DNA of 6,182 nt from Bacilli bacterium (lineage in GTDB: Bacteria > Bacillota_I > Bacilli_A > RF39 > UBA660). The notes beneath the pieces are model-generated. The model made no database searches, had not been told where the DNA came from, and saw only the letters and a list, made by a program, of their open reading frames with translations. How positions within the stretch are numbered: the first letter of the stretch is position 1; each line of letters opens with the position of its first letter. The DNA lies in the NCBI GenBank assembly GCA_022793565.1, contig JAAWDC010000023.1, positions 1 through 6,182 of the forward strand, in the 5' to 3' direction. Made by a program: the position numbers and the translations under genes. Below are positions 4,891-6,182 of the stretch, one piece after another.

Positions 4891-6162
4891 TTACTTTTGT
4901 AATAATTTACCTACACTAATTTTATTAAAATTACTTAACGATCCAAGAAATACATTTTGAAATTCTAGAAAATCAAGGCATTCTTGTTCACTACACTTTT
5001 CTCCATTTTGGGGAACTAACACTTCAGAACCATTGACCTTTTTGGTTTTAAAACGTGGAACCCTAGAAGCATTTTCGATCCTTTCATAATATTTTGAATC
5101 TCTTGCCCCATCGTAACAAGAACTAGAACCAATAAAAGGATCAGTACCTGTTAAATCAATTTCAGTATAATAATTAAATAAAGAATCACTAGTACGAATA
5201 ACGAGTTTCGTTCCAAAAGCATCTTTATAAATTATATTTCCCGTATACTCTCCCACAAAACCATAAAAGATATCATTCTTTGGGTTTTGATAATGGGCAA
5301 TCTCCCAATCAGATGTATATAATTTGAGCCCAGCGAATTCATTTTGAACCAATGAATTTAAAAAATCACGCTGCTTTTTAAAATTTGTAAAATCTTCCTG
5401 AATCACATAATTTTCATGTGGAAGTGAAAAAACATCAAAAACACTCTGTTGATAATCTTGCCCTTCTACTCTAGAAAGAAAATAACAATTATCTGTACTA
5501 GTAAAATCTTTCGTTAAATCAGTAACACTTTGAAATAGAAGTTCCTCTGGATTCTTTAATTCCTTTTTCGTTACACTAACACCTGTAGTAACTCCATCTG
5601 TTTGATAGACTTCTACTTGGATTTCTTGCCCCAGTATATAATCTTTTTCTGTGTATGTTGTCTGCTCCGTTCTATAAATCGCTCCATCACGTAAACAATA
5701 CTGAGTCATCTGAGAAATACAATGAGTAAAATCCATATTATTATAAAAGGACTGTTTACACAAAATATCCCCAGAAGCATTTAAATCAAGAAAAATGCTA
5801 CCTAATTGCTCTTTTTTCTCATTAAATAAACGTATTTTATAGCTTGTCCCATCTTTCTTTGTCATAGGAGATGGATTACTGAAACCAAGTTTTCCACTTT
5901 CGTCTTTTTCAAACAAAGCAATACCATCACAATCTACTTGAATATCAACAGGCAAAGAACATTGATCAAAAGGTACATAATGAATCTCATTTTCTCCATT
6001 ACTCCCATTTCTAGAAAAAGAAATAGCTTTTCCCTCAAAATTTGTATTGGATTGATATTTCTTATCTTTGATCCTGTTATTTTTTTCAATTCCCCCAACC
6101 CTAAGGAAAAGCTGATAAGGAACTACATCTTTAAATCTATCAATAAACTCAATTACATCCAT
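4891..6162 (-). CDS. Unrecognised 423-residue soluble protein
   Basis: A complete gene with GGAGG (6170-6174) seven bases before ATG 6162, the strongest ribosome site in the window, and TAA at 4891-4893. An ATG at 6166 in another frame stops after five codons and can be ignored. No signal peptide, membrane segment, coiled coil or known catalytic motif could be seen. The first residues form a likely amphipathic helix (MDVIEFIDRFKDVVPY); most of the rest alternates polar and hydrophobic residues in a pattern typical of beta-rich domains, with many Tyr/Phe/Asp/Asn. Eleven or so Cys are scattered singly, except C390 and C395 in KCSEQECLDF near the end; they do not form a clear metal site. The Cys content and lack of a signal argue for a cytoplasmic protein. 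It may be the last gene of a transcript entering from the right, since only 20 bases upstream are visible. No function is proposed. Confidence 0.88.
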   Translation of the reverse strand: MDVIEFIDRFKDVVPYQLFLRVGGIEKNNRIKDKKYQSNTNFEGKAISFSRNGSNGENEIHYVPFDQCSLPVDIQVDCDGIALFEKDESGKLGFSNPSPMTKKDGTSYKIRLFNEKKEQLGSIFLDLNASGDILCKQSFYNNMDFTHCISQMTQYCLRDGAIYRTEQTTYTEKDYILGQEIQVEVYQTDGVTTGVSVTKKELKNPEELLFQSVTDLTKDFTSTDNCYFLSRVEGQDYQQSVFDVFSLPHENYVIQEDFTNFKKQRDFLNSLVQNEFAGLKLYTSDWEIAHYQNPKNDIFYGFVGEYTGNIIYKDAFGTKLVIRTSDSLFNYYTEIDLTGTDPFIGSSSCYDGARDSKYYERIENASRVPRFKTKKVNGSEVLVPQNGEKCSEQECLDFLEFQNVFLGSLSNFNKISVGKLLQK

Positions 6163-6182
6163 ACATGAACCTCCAAAAAATA

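Noticed and set aside
5938..6168. Plus-strand open frame of 76 codons
   Set aside because: It is antisense to the start of the 423-codon gene and has no ribosome site; its Ile/Lys/Asn-rich make-up is that of AT-rich shadow sequence.
1..6182. Possible recoding of TGA as tryptophan (Mollicutes-like code)
   Set aside because: Tryptophan is encoded by TGG where checked and the genes stay open under the standard code; the absence of TGA stops among so few genes is weak evidence.

Overview
The window reads as an AT-rich chromosome segment of a Gram-positive bacterium (Bacillota, Bacilli- or Clostridia-like). The signs are strong GGAGG-type ribosome sites, hairpin-plus-T-tract terminators, TATAAT-type promoters, TAA/TAG stops only, tryptophan encoded by TGG, and a YtqA-type radical SAM gene. 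The wording of the proteins suggests an uncultured gut-type Bacilli lineage, but that is a guess and no species can be named.

Layout, left to right. (1) 1-617, minus strand: the first 205 codons of a Val/Pro/Ser/Thr-rich protein that runs off the left edge. Its second half is a tandem array of near-identical 105-bp (35-residue) units. (2) 732-2237, minus: a membrane protein with an N-terminal zinc ribbon, one transmembrane segment, a large outside domain and a very acidic tail, closed by a clear terminator at 677-719. (3) 2238-2359: a short divergent promoter region. (4) 2360-3316, plus: a radical SAM enzyme of the YtqA/YhcC family, whose YtqA branch has been linked to wobble-uridine modification of tRNA. 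(5) 3317-3454: a compact convergent region with two hairpins and a candidate 28-residue basic, aromatic small protein on the minus strand. (6) 3455-4774, minus: a coupled nfeD-SPFH (QmcA/slipin-like) pair with its own promoter at 4799-4827. (7) 4891-6162, minus: a 423-residue soluble protein of unknown function with a textbook ribosome site, followed by a pyrimidine-rich terminator.

How the genes relate. The NfeD-like protein and the SPFH protein form a known type of membrane-microdomain pair and are almost certainly co-translated. The YtqA-like enzyme stands as a single-gene transcript without the methyltransferase gene that accompanies it in Bacillus. The three unrecognised proteins (repeat protein, zinc-ribbon membrane protein, 423-residue protein) are each separately promoted or terminated as far as can be seen, so no shared pathway can be claimed. 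No RNA genes, insertion sequences, CRISPR arrays, integrase genes or origins were seen. There is no stretch above 300 bases without a gene. Nothing here amounts to a demonstrated new system. The best leads are the repeat protein, the zinc-ribbon membrane protein and the small ORF in the convergent gap.
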